A stretch of 64,000 nucleotides of DNA from assembly GCF_003634965.1 (NCBI RefSeq), contig NZ_RBXP01000014.1, forward strand, positions 62,001 through 126,000, given 5' to 3'. Shown here one piece after another: positions 28,975 to 37,490 of the stretch. The notes under the pieces are model-generated. The model did not search any database, was not told the origin of the DNA, and worked only from the letters and a program-made list of their open reading frames with translations. The number at the start of each line of letters is the position of its first letter. Within the stretch, counting starts at the first letter, position 1. The position numbers were made by a program, and so were the translations under genes. Source of the DNA: Azonexus fungiphilus. GTDB lineage: Bacteria; Pseudomonadota; Gammaproteobacteria; Burkholderiales; Rhodocyclaceae.

Positions 28975-29690
28975 TGAGCATCCTTTCCTTGGAGGCTGCG
29001 CGCAGTCGGGGCGGGCTGGCTGATGATGTCTGTCGCCATATTGCCGACGAAATCGTGCTCGGCAATCTGGCGCCTGGTTCGCGGCTCGACGAAGTCGGCC
29101 TCGCTGCCCGCTTCAACGTTTCGCGGACGCCGGTGCGCGAAGCGCTCAAGCAGCTCGCCATCATGGGCCTGGTCGATACCCGGCCGAACCGCGGTTCGGT
29201 CGTTGCCGAACTGACCGTCGACCAGCTCGACCAGATGTTCGAAGCGATCGGCGAGCTGGAAGCTGCTTGTGCTCGTCACGCCGCTTTACGCATGACCGAG
29301 GAGGATCGAAGCCGGATGCGCGAGCTGCACGCCGAGGGACGCGCGGCGATGCAGGCGGGCGATATCGATCGCTACGATGCGGCCAACCTGGAGTTGCACG
29401 CAACGATCATCCGCGGTTGCTACAACCCGGTACTGATCGATCTGGCGACCAGCCTGCGCTATCGCGTTTCACCCTTCCGCCGGACGCAGTTCCGCAATCT
29501 CGAGCGGATGGGTGAGTCCTTCGAAGAGCATTCGGTGATTGTCGAAGCCATCCTTGCCCACGATGTCATCACCACTTACCGGGAGATGCGCTCGCATCTG
29601 CTCTCGGCTCGCAGCGCAACCAATCGTGTTGCGCCGGCCTGGGGTCTCCCGTCCACCAGCAAACAAAACTTGAAGGGCGAATCGGCATGA
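28974..29690 (+). CDS. GntR-family repressor with FCD ligand domain
   Basis: A 238-residue regulator. The N-terminal winged helix (about residues 10-75) has SRLDEVGLAARFNVSRTPVREALKQL, the GntR signature; the helical FCD domain follows (EAIGELEAACARHAALRMTEED, ANLELHATII, SFEEHSVIVEAI) with metal-ligand-type Asp and His residues. FCD regulators usually sense organic acids or related metabolites. The gene lies inside the operon it probably controls, overlapping the ATPase stop by one base and the GGT start by four. The TTGCATGCAA palindromes upstream of the operon are its likely operators. Confidence 0.9.
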   Translation: MSILSLEAARSRGGLADDVCRHIADEIVLGNLAPGSRLDEVGLAARFNVSRTPVREALKQLAIMGLVDTRPNRGSVVAELTVDQLDQMFEAIGELEAACARHAALRMTEEDRSRMRELHAEGRAAMQAGDIDRYDAANLELHATIIRGCYNPVLIDLATSLRYRVSPFRRTQFRNLERMGESFEEHSVIVEAILAHDVITTYREMRSHLLSARSATNRVAPAWGLPSTSKQNLKGESA

Positions 29691-31276
29691 AACCCATCCT
29701 CGCAACCCGTGGCGCCGTTGTCGCCTCGCATTCCCTGGCGGCCCAGGCCGGCCTCGACATCCTGCGCGACGGCGGCAATGCCATTGAAGCGACCATTGCC
29801 GTTGCCGCCACCCTCGCGGTGGTCTATCCACACATGACCGGCATCGGCGGCGACGGCTTCTGGCTGATGCATGCGCCGGGCCAGCCGATGCGCTCGATCG
29901 ATGCCTGTGGCGCGGCCGGTGCCGGCGTCACCCGCGAACTTTACGGCAGCTTGACGAGCATTCCCTGGCGCGGCCCGCTGGCTGCCAATACGGTGGCCGG
30001 TACGCTCTCCGGCTGGGGCGCGGCCTACGAATTCAGTCGCCGCGAGTGGGGCGGTCGGCTGCCTTTCGCCCGCCTGCTCGAAAGCGCCATCCACTATGCG
30101 CGGGAAGGCTTTCCGGTCACTCACAGCCAGGAAGAAAACACCCGCAACAAATTGGCGGAACTGCAGGCCCAGCCCGGCTTCGCCGACGCATTCCTGGCCG
30201 ATGGCAAGGTTCCGGCCTATGGTCAGCGCCATCGTTTCCCGGCCCTGGCAGCGACTCTCGAACAGCTGGCGCGGGCCGGTGCCGACGATTTCTATCGCGG
30301 CGAACTGGCGCAGCAGGTTGGCGCCGACCTGGCCGCCGTCGGCAGTCCGATTACGGTCGCCGATCTCGCCCGTCACCAGGCTGAAATCAAGGCGCCGCTC
30401 GAGGTGAAGTTGTCCTGCGGCAAGGTCTACAACATGGCGCCGCCAACCCAGGGCCTGGCATCGCTGCTCATCCTCGGCATCTACGACCGCATCCGCCAGG
30501 CCGGCTGGAATCCGGACAACGTCGAAGGCATCCATGCGCTGGTCGAAGCCACGAAGCAGGCCTTCATCGTGCGCGACAAGTACGTCACCGATCCGGCGGC
30601 GATGCAGATCGATCCATCCGGTCTGCTTGGCGACTCGACCGTGGCTGCGCTGGCGGCAGCCGTGCCTTTCGACAAGGCCAGTCCGTGGCCGGCGCCGAAC
30701 TCCGATGGCGACACCACCTGGATGGGTGTCGTCGATGCCGAAGGCCGTGCGGTGAGCATGATCCAGAGCATCTACTTCGAATTCGGCAGCGGCGTCGTCC
30801 TGCCGCAGACCGGCATCTGGTGGCAGAACCGCGGCTGCTCCTTCGGTCTGCGGCCGAACCAGTTGCGCAGCCTGGCGCCGGGGCGCAAACCCTTCCACAC
30901 GCTGAACCCCGCGATGGCGCGCCTCGACGACGGTCGCCTGCTGGTGTACGGCACGATGGGGGGCGAAGGCCAGCCGCAGACGCAAGCGGCGATCTTCTCG
31001 CGTTATGTCTGGGGCGGCCACAATGTCCGTTCGGCGGTTGCCGCACCGCGCTGGTTGCTGGGCCGGACCTGGGCGGAGCAGAGTACGAGCTTGAAGCTGG
31101 AGTCGCGCTATGCGCCGGAAATCATCGACAAATTGCGCGCGCTAGGCCACCCGGTTGAAGTGGCTGGCGATTTCGACGAGCGCATGGGGCACGCCGGGGC
31201 GCTGGTCCTGCATCCGGATGGCTGGATCGAGGGCGGCGAAGATCCGCGCAGCGACGGCTGTGTCGCGGCCTGGTAG
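29687..31276 (+). CDS. gamma-glutamyltransferase-family Ntn hydrolase
   Basis: A 529-residue member of the self-cleaving GGT family, which covers gamma-glutamyltransferases, acylases and oxamate amidohydrolase. Early family motifs: ATRGAVVASHSLAAQAGLDIL, GGNAIEATIAVAAT and TGIGGDGFWLM. The autoprocessing site should be Thr343 in GDTTWMGVVD; true GGTs usually have TTHFSVVD there, so Trp replaces the usual His. The small-subunit part continues with AVSMIQSIYFEFGSGVV and FHTLNPAM. There is no signal peptide, so unlike E. coli GGT it should work in the cytoplasm, on the compound brought in by the neighbouring importer. AAGGG lies before ATG 29687. Confidence 0.87.
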   Translation: MKPILATRGAVVASHSLAAQAGLDILRDGGNAIEATIAVAATLAVVYPHMTGIGGDGFWLMHAPGQPMRSIDACGAAGAGVTRELYGSLTSIPWRGPLAANTVAGTLSGWGAAYEFSRREWGGRLPFARLLESAIHYAREGFPVTHSQEENTRNKLAELQAQPGFADAFLADGKVPAYGQRHRFPALAATLEQLARAGADDFYRGELAQQVGADLAAVGSPITVADLARHQAEIKAPLEVKLSCGKVYNMAPPTQGLASLLILGIYDRIRQAGWNPDNVEGIHALVEATKQAFIVRDKYVTDPAAMQIDPSGLLGDSTVAALAAAVPFDKASPWPAPNSDGDTTWMGVVDAEGRAVSMIQSIYFEFGSGVVLPQTGIWWQNRGCSFGLRPNQLRSLAPGRKPFHTLNPAMARLDDGRLLVYGTMGGEGQPQTQAAIFSRYVWGGHNVRSAVAAPRWLLGRTWAEQSTSLKLESRYAPEIIDKLRALGHPVEVAGDFDERMGHAGALVLHPDGWIEGGEDPRSDGCVAAW

Positions 31277-31324
31277 CTTGCCGCGCCCGGACTTCTTCGA
31301 ATCCCGACAAGGTCATACGACAAC

Positions 31325-32299
31325 ATGAAATTCAAATTCGACTGGTTTCTCAAGGGCATGCTGGTTGCCGTCGCCCTGGCGTTCATCTGGCCGTCGCCGG
31401 GTGCCAAGGGCGGCTTCCTGCATCCGGAACTACTCAACAAGATCGGTATCGCCCTGGTTTTCTTTCTCAACGGCCTGGGCCTTTCGCTGGCCTCGCTCAA
31501 GGATGGTGCGCTGCGCTGGAAGGTGCATTTGCTGATTCAGGCCAGCACCTTCCTGATCTTTCCCGGCCTCGGCTGGTTGTTGCTCATGGCTTCCACTGGC
31601 TGGATGTCGGCCGACCTGCAGCTGGGGTTTTTCTACCTCTGCGCGCTGCCGTCCACCGTTTCGTCATCGGTTGCACTTACCGTTGCGGCTCGCGGGAATG
31701 TGCCGGTAGCCGTCTTCAATGCCACGCTGTCGAGCTTGATTGGCGTCGTCCTGACGCCGTTCTGGATGGCCTGGATTCTTGGCAGTAGCGGCGCCGTTTT
31801 CGATGTCTGGCCGGTCATCGTCGACCTGTTGCTGTGGCTGGTTCTGCCCCTGGTCCTGGGGCAGCTCTTGCGCCCTGTGCTGGCTGGCTGGGCTGGTCGT
31901 CATAAAAGCCGCATCCAGGTGGTGGACCGGCTGACCATCCTGACCCTGGTTTACACCTCTTTTGCCGATACGGTGAAAGAGGGGGTCTGGTCCAGCTATG
32001 GTCCGCTCATCCTGCTGGAAACCGTTGTCGGCAGCGTGCTTCTCTTTGCCATCGTACTGGTGTTGACCCGGTTGCTCGGCCGCTTGTTCGGCTTGCCGAT
32101 CGAGGACCGGATCGCCGCGGTTTTCTGCGGCTCGAAAAAGACGCTCGCGTCCGGTGTGCCGATGGCGCATCTCATCTTCGGGGCCAATCCGGCGCTTGGA
32201 TTGATCCTGATGCCGATCATGATCTACCACCCCTTGCAACTGGCTGTTGGAGGCGTGCTGGCGCAACGCTGGGCGGAACGGGGGGCGGCTGAGTCTTAG
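31325..32299 (+). CDS. BASS/SBF-like transporter (YfeH type)
   Basis: A 324-residue inner-membrane protein with about nine or ten helices of the bile acid:sodium symporter-like family (SBF-like). Recognisable stretches are FFLNGLGLSLASLKDGALRW in the second helix region, LCALPSTVSSSVALTVAARGNVPVAVFNA (the crossover motif) and FCGSKKTLASGVPMA. It follows the GGT gene on the same strand after 48 bases and probably belongs to the operon, where it could export or take up a breakdown product. Substrate is inference only. Confidence 0.85.
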   Translation: MKFKFDWFLKGMLVAVALAFIWPSPGAKGGFLHPELLNKIGIALVFFLNGLGLSLASLKDGALRWKVHLLIQASTFLIFPGLGWLLLMASTGWMSADLQLGFFYLCALPSTVSSSVALTVAARGNVPVAVFNATLSSLIGVVLTPFWMAWILGSSGAVFDVWPVIVDLLLWLVLPLVLGQLLRPVLAGWAGRHKSRIQVVDRLTILTLVYTSFADTVKEGVWSSYGPLILLETVVGSVLLFAIVLVLTRLLGRLFGLPIEDRIAAVFCGSKKTLASGVPMAHLIFGANPALGLILMPIMIYHPLQLAVGGVLAQRWAERGAAES

Positions 32300-32313
32300 C
32301 TGGGCTGGATTGT

Positions 32314-32337
32314 CCGCGCCACGATGTGCCGGCGCGG
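32314..32337 (+). terminator. hairpin after the BASS gene
   Basis: CCGCGCC (32314-32320) and GGCGCGG (32331-32337) form a perfect 7-base stem with a 10-base loop, 15 bases after the BASS stop. No T-run follows, so it is a weak terminator candidate for the ABC/GGT operon. Confidence 0.35.
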
Positions 32338-32364
32338 GCCTAACTTCGACTGGGGTAGAAATGG

Positions 32365-32388
32365 AAACGGCTTCCGCTTGGGAAGCCG
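32365..32388 (-). terminator. terminator of the tRNA-Lys pair
   Basis: CGGCTTCC (32368-32375), loop GCTTG, GGAAGCCG (32381-32388): a perfect 8-base stem. Read on the minus strand it lies about 10 bases after the tRNA-Lys(CTT) CCA end and is followed by TTTCC, as expected for an intrinsic terminator. Confidence 0.7.
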
Positions 32389-32397
32389 CTTGAATTC

Positions 32398-32473
32398 TGG
32401 TGGGTCGTGAGTGATTCGAACACTCGACCTACGGATTAAGAGTCCGCTGCTCTACCAACTGAGCTAACGACCC
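32398..32473 (-). tRNA. tRNA-Lys (CTT anticodon)
   Basis: A 76-nucleotide cloverleaf on the minus strand including an encoded CCA end (32398-32400). The acceptor stem is GGGTCGT with ACGACCC; the D-arm region reads AGCTCAGTTGGTAGAGC, the anticodon loop is ACTCTTAAT with anticodon CTT, and GTTCGAATC is the T-loop. Reads AAG codons. It is the second of a tandem pair, 14 bases after the TTT copy. Confidence 0.95.
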
Positions 32474-32487
32474 AGAATTTTTTCACC

Positions 32488-32563
32488 TGGTGGGTCGGGC
32501 GAGATTCGAACTCGCGACCAACGGATTAAAAGTCCGCTGCTCTACCGACTGAGCTACCGACCC
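32488..32563 (-). tRNA. tRNA-Lys (TTT anticodon)
   Basis: A 76-nucleotide cloverleaf with encoded CCA (32488-32490). The acceptor stem is GGGTCGG with CCGACCC; D-arm AGCTCAGTCGGTAGAGC; anticodon loop ACTTTTAAT with anticodon TTT; T-loop GTTCGAATC. Reads AAA and AAG. It differs from its CTT neighbour mostly in stem positions and probably shares one precursor transcript with it. Confidence 0.95.
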
Positions 32564-32710
32564 GGCCCACACGGGAAGCGCGCATTATAGGGAGGCGTCG
32601 GGGGAACGTCAACGGTTTTTACGATTTGTGAAGATATGTGCCGCGCCATCCTTTCGGCGACGGGAGTGGCTAGAATTTTTTCTCTCCATCTGACCGCCCC
32701 GGAGGGCACC

Positions 32711-33535
32711 ATGAACGAGCAGGAAATCAGTCGTTACCAGGATATTTTCGTGACCGCGTTGACCGACGTCGGTTTCAAGGTTCTTGCCGCCATCGTCTTC
32801 TGGGTCGTCGGGCGCTGGCTGATCGGCCTGGCAATCCGTCTGCTGCGCGCCTCGCTGGAGCGCCAGAAGGTCGATCCGACGCTGATGCGCTACGTCGGTT
32901 CGATCGTCAACGTGACCCTGAACATCCTGCTGGTGATCGGCATCCTCGGCTATTTCGGGGTTCAGACCACGACTTTCGCCGCGCTCGTCGCCGGTGCCGG
33001 TATCGCGATCGGGGCGGCCTGGGCCGGCTTGCTTGCCAACTTCGCCGCCGGCGCCTTCCTGATCGTGCTGCGACCGTTCAAGGTCGGCGATTTTGTCACG
33101 GTGGCAGGAACCGTCGGTACGGTGACCGAGATCGGCCTGTTCGCAACGACGATCAACACGCCCGACAACATCGCGACGGTGGTCGGCAACAACAAGATCT
33201 TTGCCGACAACATCCAGAATTTCTCGGCCAATCCCTTCCGCCGTGTCGATCTGAAGTGCCAGCTGGCGGGGGCGGCCGACCATCAGGCGGCGATCGCGCT
33301 GCTGCGCGAGCGGATCGCGGCGGTGCCGAACGTCCTGGCAAGCCCGGCGGTCGATGTCGAAATCCTCGAGTTCACGCTGGTCGGCCCGGTGCTGGCGGTG
33401 CGCCCTTACTGCAACAACGACCACTACTGGCAGGTTTATTTCGACAGCAACCGGGTGATCCGCGAAGCCCTCGCCGAAGCCGGGTTCCCGGCGCCGATGC
33501 CGGCCCAGAGCGTGATCGTCAGCCAGTCGGCGTGA
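32711..33535 (+). CDS. small-conductance mechanosensitive channel (MscS family)
   Basis: A 274-residue inner-membrane channel that opens under membrane tension to release solutes during osmotic downshock. Three helices: about 20-42, 60-82 and the pore helix with TTTFAALVAGAGIAIGAAWAG and LLANFAAGAFLI, the Gly/Ala-packed TM3 of MscS. RPFKVGDFV then begins the beta domain, and the C-terminal alpha/beta domain ends near ALAEAGFPAPMP. GGAGGG precedes ATG 32711; in-frame sequence upstream is not part of the protein. It is convergent with the HDOD gene. Confidence 0.93.
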   Translation: MNEQEISRYQDIFVTALTDVGFKVLAAIVFWVVGRWLIGLAIRLLRASLERQKVDPTLMRYVGSIVNVTLNILLVIGILGYFGVQTTTFAALVAGAGIAIGAAWAGLLANFAAGAFLIVLRPFKVGDFVTVAGTVGTVTEIGLFATTINTPDNIATVVGNNKIFADNIQNFSANPFRRVDLKCQLAGAADHQAAIALLRERIAAVPNVLASPAVDVEILEFTLVGPVLAVRPYCNNDHYWQVYFDSNRVIREALAEAGFPAPMPAQSVIVSQSA

Positions 33536-33542
33536 GCGGGGG

Positions 33543-34379
33543 CTACTGACGCAGGGCAGCGGCCAGCTCGGCGACTTCGCCGGCCGATTCGGCGAGGATT
33601 TCGCTCAGCGTCCGTTCGTTGACCACGGCGTCGATCTGCGGCGCGCTGTCCGCGGTACGCGTCGCGTCGGTGGTGTACAGCGGCGACGGCGTCAGCGCCA
33701 GTTCGTCGGCGAGCAGCAGGGTGTCGCCGAGGCTTGCCGGCGGCAGGGAGCGCAAGCCTTCCCACATCGCTTCGATGGCGGCGCAGACGGTCGGCGGAAT
33801 GTCGAGTCGGGCGAGGATGGCGCGGCCGACGATGGCTTCGTTGTCCTCGGTCCAGTCGCCCGGGTCGCCGTCGAGTAGCGTCGGCATGTCGGCGGCACGG
33901 GAGATCAGGTAGAAACCGCCGATTTCGTGGACGACCCCGGCAAAAAACGCGGTTTCCGGATCGACGTGGCTGACCCGGCGGGCGATCACCTGAGCAAGCG
34001 CGGCGACTTCGCTGGTATGTGCCCACAGCCGGTTTGCCGCTTCGCGCAGGCGCGGGGATTGCGGCGTGCCGGCCAGGCGTCGGGTGGCGATGGCAACGGC
34101 GAGCGTGCGCGTGGTGCGCAGGCCGATGCGGGCGACTGCCTGGCGCAGGTCGGCGGTCTGCTGGCCGGGGCGGCAGTAGATGCTGGCGTTGGCTACCGCG
34201 ACGACGCGCGCGGCGAGTAGCGGATCGCCCTTGACCAGGCGCACGGCATGATCGACGTGGCAGTCCGGGTCGTCGAGCGCGCGCAGCAGCGTCAGCGAGA
34301 CGTCGAGCCCGGTCGGGAAGACGAGCTCGCCGTGAAGGGCCTGTGCGGCAACCAGGCGGAGGGCTTCAAGGCGTTCCAT
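33543..34379 (-). CDS. HDOD-domain signalling protein
   Basis: A 278-residue cytoplasmic protein made mainly of an HDOD domain (about residues 15-215), a relative of HD hydrolases that lacks the full metal site and usually acts as a signalling or regulatory module. Recognisable stretches are HAVRLVKGDPLLAARVVAVANAS and LRQAVARIGLRTTRTLAVAIA, with FFAGVVHEIGGFYLISR in place of the catalytic HD helix. No output domain is fused. It lies 31 bases before metF, on the same strand but downstream of it, so it may be read through from the ahcY–tlyA–metF operon. Confidence 0.8.
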   Translation of the reverse strand: MERLEALRLVAAQALHGELVFPTGLDVSLTLLRALDDPDCHVDHAVRLVKGDPLLAARVVAVANASIYCRPGQQTADLRQAVARIGLRTTRTLAVAIATRRLAGTPQSPRLREAANRLWAHTSEVAALAQVIARRVSHVDPETAFFAGVVHEIGGFYLISRAADMPTLLDGDPGDWTEDNEAIVGRAILARLDIPPTVCAAIEAMWEGLRSLPPASLGDTLLLADELALTPSPLYTTDATRTADSAPQIDAVVNERTLSEILAESAGEVAELAAALRQ

Positions 34380-34410
34380 CGACGCAGTTTAACCCGCCGC
34401 CCTGGCTGCC

Positions 34411-35235
34411 TCAACCGAGGCGGCGGCAGATTTCGGTGGTCAGCGCCGACTGGTTCATGCTGTAGAAGTGCAGCCCCGGGGCGCCGCCCTTGAGCAGGCG
34501 CTCGCAGAGCTCGGTGACCAGGTCGAGGCCGAAGGCGCGGATCGAGTCGCTGTCGTCGCCGAAGCTCTCGAACTTCTTGCGCATCCAGCGCGGCAGGTCG
34601 GCGCCGCAGGCGTCCGAAAAGCGGGCCAGCTTGGTGAAGCCGACGATGGGCATGATGCCCGGCACGATGGGGATGTCGACGCCAAGCGCGCGCGCTTCGT
34701 CGACGAAGTGGAAGTAGGCGTCGGCGTTGTAGAAATACTGCGTGATCGCCGAGTTGGCGCCGGCCTTGACCTTGCGCGCGAAGGCGTCGAGGTCGTCCTT
34801 CGGGCTGCGCGCCTGCGGGTGCCATTCCGGGTAAGCGGCGACTTCTAGGCTGAAGTGGCTGCCGGTTTCGGCGCGGATGAATTCGACCAGTTCGTTGGCG
34901 TAGCGGAATTCGCCGGCCTCGGCCATGCCCGAGGGCAGGTCGCCGCGCAGGGCGACGATGCGGCGGACGCCGGTCGCCTTGAATTCGGCCAGGATTTCGC
35001 GGATCGACTCACGCGTCGAGCCGATGCATGACAGGTGCGGCGCGGCGTCGAAGCCTTCGCTGGCGATTTCGCGAACGATGGCGAAGGTGCGCTCGCGGGT
35101 CGAGCCGCCAGCGCCGTAGGTGACCGAGAAGAACTCGGGCTTGAGCTTGGCCAGTTCGGCCCGGGTGGCGCGCAGTTTTTCGACGCCTTCGGGCGTCTGC
35201 GGCGGGAAGAATTCGATCGAGATATTGGTGTTCAT
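34411..35235 (-). CDS. metF: 5,10-methylenetetrahydrofolate reductase
   Basis: FAD enzyme that reduces methylene-THF to methyl-THF, the methyl donor for methionine synthesis. It has 274 residues, typical of the bacterial single-domain form. The N-terminus SIEFFPPQTPEGVEKLRAT contains the catalytic Glu of the EFFPP motif; FFSVTYGAGGSTRERT and HLSCIGSTRESIREIL are classic family stretches, with ITQYFYNADAYFHFVDEA later. ATG 35235 overlaps the tlyA stop by four bases, placing it last in the ahcY–tlyA–metF operon under the SAH riboswitch. Confidence 0.95.
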   Translation of the reverse strand: MNTNISIEFFPPQTPEGVEKLRATRAELAKLKPEFFSVTYGAGGSTRERTFAIVREIASEGFDAAPHLSCIGSTRESIREILAEFKATGVRRIVALRGDLPSGMAEAGEFRYANELVEFIRAETGSHFSLEVAAYPEWHPQARSPKDDLDAFARKVKAGANSAITQYFYNADAYFHFVDEARALGVDIPIVPGIMPIVGFTKLARFSDACGADLPRWMRKKFESFGDDSDSIRAFGLDLVTELCERLLKGGAPGLHFYSMNQSALTTEICRRLG

Positions 35236-36059
35236 TTTTTCAGCCAGATAAAGAATTCGCGGTTGCCGTCGCCGCCGGTGATGGGGCTGTCGAGCCAGGC
35301 TTTGGCGGTCAACCCGAGTTTTTTGGCAATTTCCAGGAAGCGCCCTTCGACCTCGCGGTACAGCGACGGGTCACGGACGATGCCGCCCTTGCCGATGTTG
35401 TGCGGACCGACCTCGAACTGCGGTTTGATGAGCAGCAGCAGGTCGCCGTCGGCGGCGAGCAGCGCCGGTAGTTGCGGCAGCACCAGGGTCATCGAGATGA
35501 AGGAGACGTCGCCGACGATCAGGTCGAAACCGCCGGCCGGCATGGCGTCGCCGAGATCGGCGGCGGTCAGCGCGCGGCAGTTGATGCCTTCGAGTGCGCT
35601 GACGCGCCCGTCGTTTTTCAGCTTGGCGTGCAGTTGACCGTGACCGACATCGACACCGACCACTTGCGCGGCACCGGCCTGCAGCAGGCAGTCGGTGAAG
35701 CCGCCGGTGGATTGCCCGACATCGAGGCAGGTCCTGCCGGCGACAGCCAGACCGGTGTGCGCCAGGGCGCCGGCCAGCTTGAGGCCGCCGCGCGAAACGT
35801 AGCGGTCGCTCTCGTCTTCGACAACGCTGAGGCTGGCGTCGGCCGGCAGTTCCAGCGATGGCTTGGCGATCGCCTTGCCGTCGGCGAGGACCCGGCCTTC
35901 GCCGATCAGCCGCTGCGCCTGCGTGCGCGACGCCGCCAGTCCGCGCTGGACCAGCAGGGCGTCGGCGCGCAGAAGGCCGTGACGGTCGACCGGCGTCTTG
36001 ACCGGTTTTTCGTCACGTTGCCGACCGCCCTGGCGGGCATGGAAGGAGTTCATGCTCAT
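35232..36059 (-). CDS. tlyA: TlyA-family rRNA 2'-O-methyltransferase
   Basis: An S4-domain plus FtsJ-fold methyltransferase; TlyA methylates ribose of cytidines in 16S and/or 23S rRNA and was once called hemolysin A. The S4 domain is at about residues 30-90 (LRADALLVQRGLAASRTQAQRLIGEG). The SAM-binding site CLDVGQSTGGFTDCLLQAGA and VGDVSFISMTLVLPQL follow, with LLLIKPQFEV holding a catalytic Lys. Compared with relatives it has about 28 extra N-terminal residues, partly encoded by a copy of the dispersed repeat (35980-36015). No good ribosome-binding site; ATG 36053 is an alternative start. Confidence 0.9.
   Translation of the reverse strand: MSMNSFHARQGGRQRDEKPVKTPVDRHGLLRADALLVQRGLAASRTQAQRLIGEGRVLADGKAIAKPSLELPADASLSVVEDESDRYVSRGGLKLAGALAHTGLAVAGRTCLDVGQSTGGFTDCLLQAGAAQVVGVDVGHGQLHAKLKNDGRVSALEGINCRALTAADLGDAMPAGGFDLIVGDVSFISMTLVLPQLPALLAADGDLLLLIKPQFEVGPHNIGKGGIVRDPSLYREVEGRFLEIAKKLGLTAKAWLDSPITGGDGNREFFIWLKK
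35980..36015 (+). repeat. repeat copy inside the tlyA 5' coding region
   Basis: TGACGGTCGACCGG at 35980-35993, then an ACCGGTTTTT stretch and CGTCA at 36011-36015. The layout equals the intergenic copies, but it codes (on the minus strand) for residues near KPVKTPVDRHG of TlyA, in the extra N-terminal segment absent from relatives. Confidence 0.55.
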
Positions 36060-36089
36060 CGGGGCGGCCTGTATGGCAGCTTTGGACGA

Positions 36090-37490
36090 TCAGTAGCGGT
36101 AATGGTCGGCCTTGTAGGGGCCTTCCACCGGCACGCCGATGTAGTCGGCCTGCTGCTGCGTCAGCGTCGTCAGCTGCACGTTGAGCGTCTTCAGCTGCAG
36201 GCGGGCGACCTTTTCATCCAGGTGCTTGGGCAGCGTGTACACCCCGACCGGGTAGTCGGCGGTCTTGGTGAACAGCTCGATCTGGGCGATGGTCTGGTTG
36301 GCGAACGACGAGGACATCACGTAGGACGGGTGGCCGGTGGCGCAGCCGAGGTTCACCAGGCGGCCCTTGGCGAGCAGGATGATGCGCTTGCCGTCCGGGA
36401 AGATGACGTGATCGACCTGCGGCTTGATCTCTTCCCACTGGTACTTTTCCAGCGAGGCGACGTCGATTTCGTTGTCGAAGTGGCCGATGTTGCAGACGAT
36501 GGCGTTGTTCTTCATCTTGACCATGTGGTCATGGGTGATGACGTGGAAGTTGCCGGTCGTGGTGACGAAGATGTCGGCCTTGTCGGCGGCGTATTCCATG
36601 GTGACGACGCGATAGCCTTCCATGGCGGCCTGCAGGGCGCAGATCGGGTCGATTTCGGTGACCCAGACCTGCGCCGACAGGGCACGCATGGCTTGCGCCG
36701 AACCCTTGCCCACGTCGCCGTAGCCGCAGATCACGGCGATCTTGCCGGCGACCATGACGTCGGTGGCGCGCTTGATGCCATCGACCAGCGATTCGCGGCA
36801 GCCGTAGAGGTTGTCGAACTTGGACTTGGTGACCGAGTCGTTGACGTTGATCGCCGGGAACTTGAGGTCGCCACGCTGGTGCATCTGGTACAGGCGATGG
36901 ACGCCGGTGGTGGTTTCTTCGGTCACGCCCTTGATCTGGGCCAGGCGCACCGAGTACCAGGTCGGATCGACGGCCAGCTTGGCCTTGATCGCGGCGAACA
37001 GGATGGTTTCTTCTTCCGAACCCGGCTTGGCCAGCACGGAAAGATCCTTCTCGGCCTTGGCGCCGAGGTGCAGCAGCAGCGTTGCGTCGCCGCCGTCGTC
37101 GAGGATCATGTTCGAGTAGCCGCCGTCGGCCCACTCGAAGATGCGGTGGGTGTAGTCCCAGTAATCGACCAGGGTTTCGCCCTTGACGGCAAAGACCGGG
37201 ATGCCGGCGGCAGCGATGGCGGCGGCGGCGTGGTCCTGGGTCGAGAAGATGTTGCACGAGGCCCAGCGGACGTCGGCGCCGAGCGCGGTCAGCGTCTCGA
37301 TGAGCACGGCGGTCTGGATGGTCATGTGCAGCGAACCGGTGATGCGTGCGCCCTTGAGCGGCTGGGTCTTCGCGAATTCCTCGCGAATGGCCATCAGGCC
37401 CGGCATTTCGCCTTCGGCGATGCGGATTTCCTTGCGACCCCAGTCGGCAAGGTTGATGTCGGCAATGACGTAGTCTTGGGTATTGGCCAC
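36090..37490 (-). CDS. ahcY: adenosylhomocysteinase
   Basis: Hydrolyses S-adenosylhomocysteine to adenosine and homocysteine, relieving product inhibition of methyltransferases. The 466-residue protein starts [22 protein letters not shown] with a GTG at 37490, 6 bases after GAGGAG; a further upstream in-frame GTG at 37544 lies within the leader and has no such site. NAD-binding motif [10 protein letters not shown], substrate motifs [13 protein letters not shown]-type (seen as [12 protein letters not shown]) and the C-terminal KADHYRY, whose Lys and Tyr reach the partner's NAD, are all present. It is first of an operon with tlyA (30 bases on) and metF. Confidence 0.95.
   Translation of the reverse strand: MANTQDYVIADINLADWGRKEIRIAEGEMPGLMAIREEFAKTQPLKGARITGSLHMTIQTAVLIETLTALGADVRWASCNIFSTQDHAAAAIAAAGIPVFAVKGETLVDYWDYTHRIFEWADGGYSNMILDDGGDATLLLHLGAKAEKDLSVLAKPGSEEETILFAAIKAKLAVDPTWYSVRLAQIKGVTEETTTGVHRLYQMHQRGDLKFPAINVNDSVTKSKFDNLYGCRESLVDGIKRATDVMVAGKIAVICGYGDVGKGSAQAMRALSAQVWVTEIDPICALQAAMEGYRVVTMEYAADKADIFVTTTGNFHVITHDHMVKMKNNAIVCNIGHFDNEIDVASLEKYQWEEIKPQVDHVIFPDGKRIILLAKGRLVNLGCATGHPSYVMSSSFANQTIAQIELFTKTADYPVGVYTLPKHLDEKVARLQLKTLNVQLTTLTQQQADYIGVPVEGPYKADHYRY

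Noticed and set aside
32398-32563. tRNA-Lys pair as attachment site of an integrated island covering the ABC/GGT operon
   Set aside because: No integrase, no duplicated tRNA 3' end at the other edge (near 23050) and composition similar to the surroundings.
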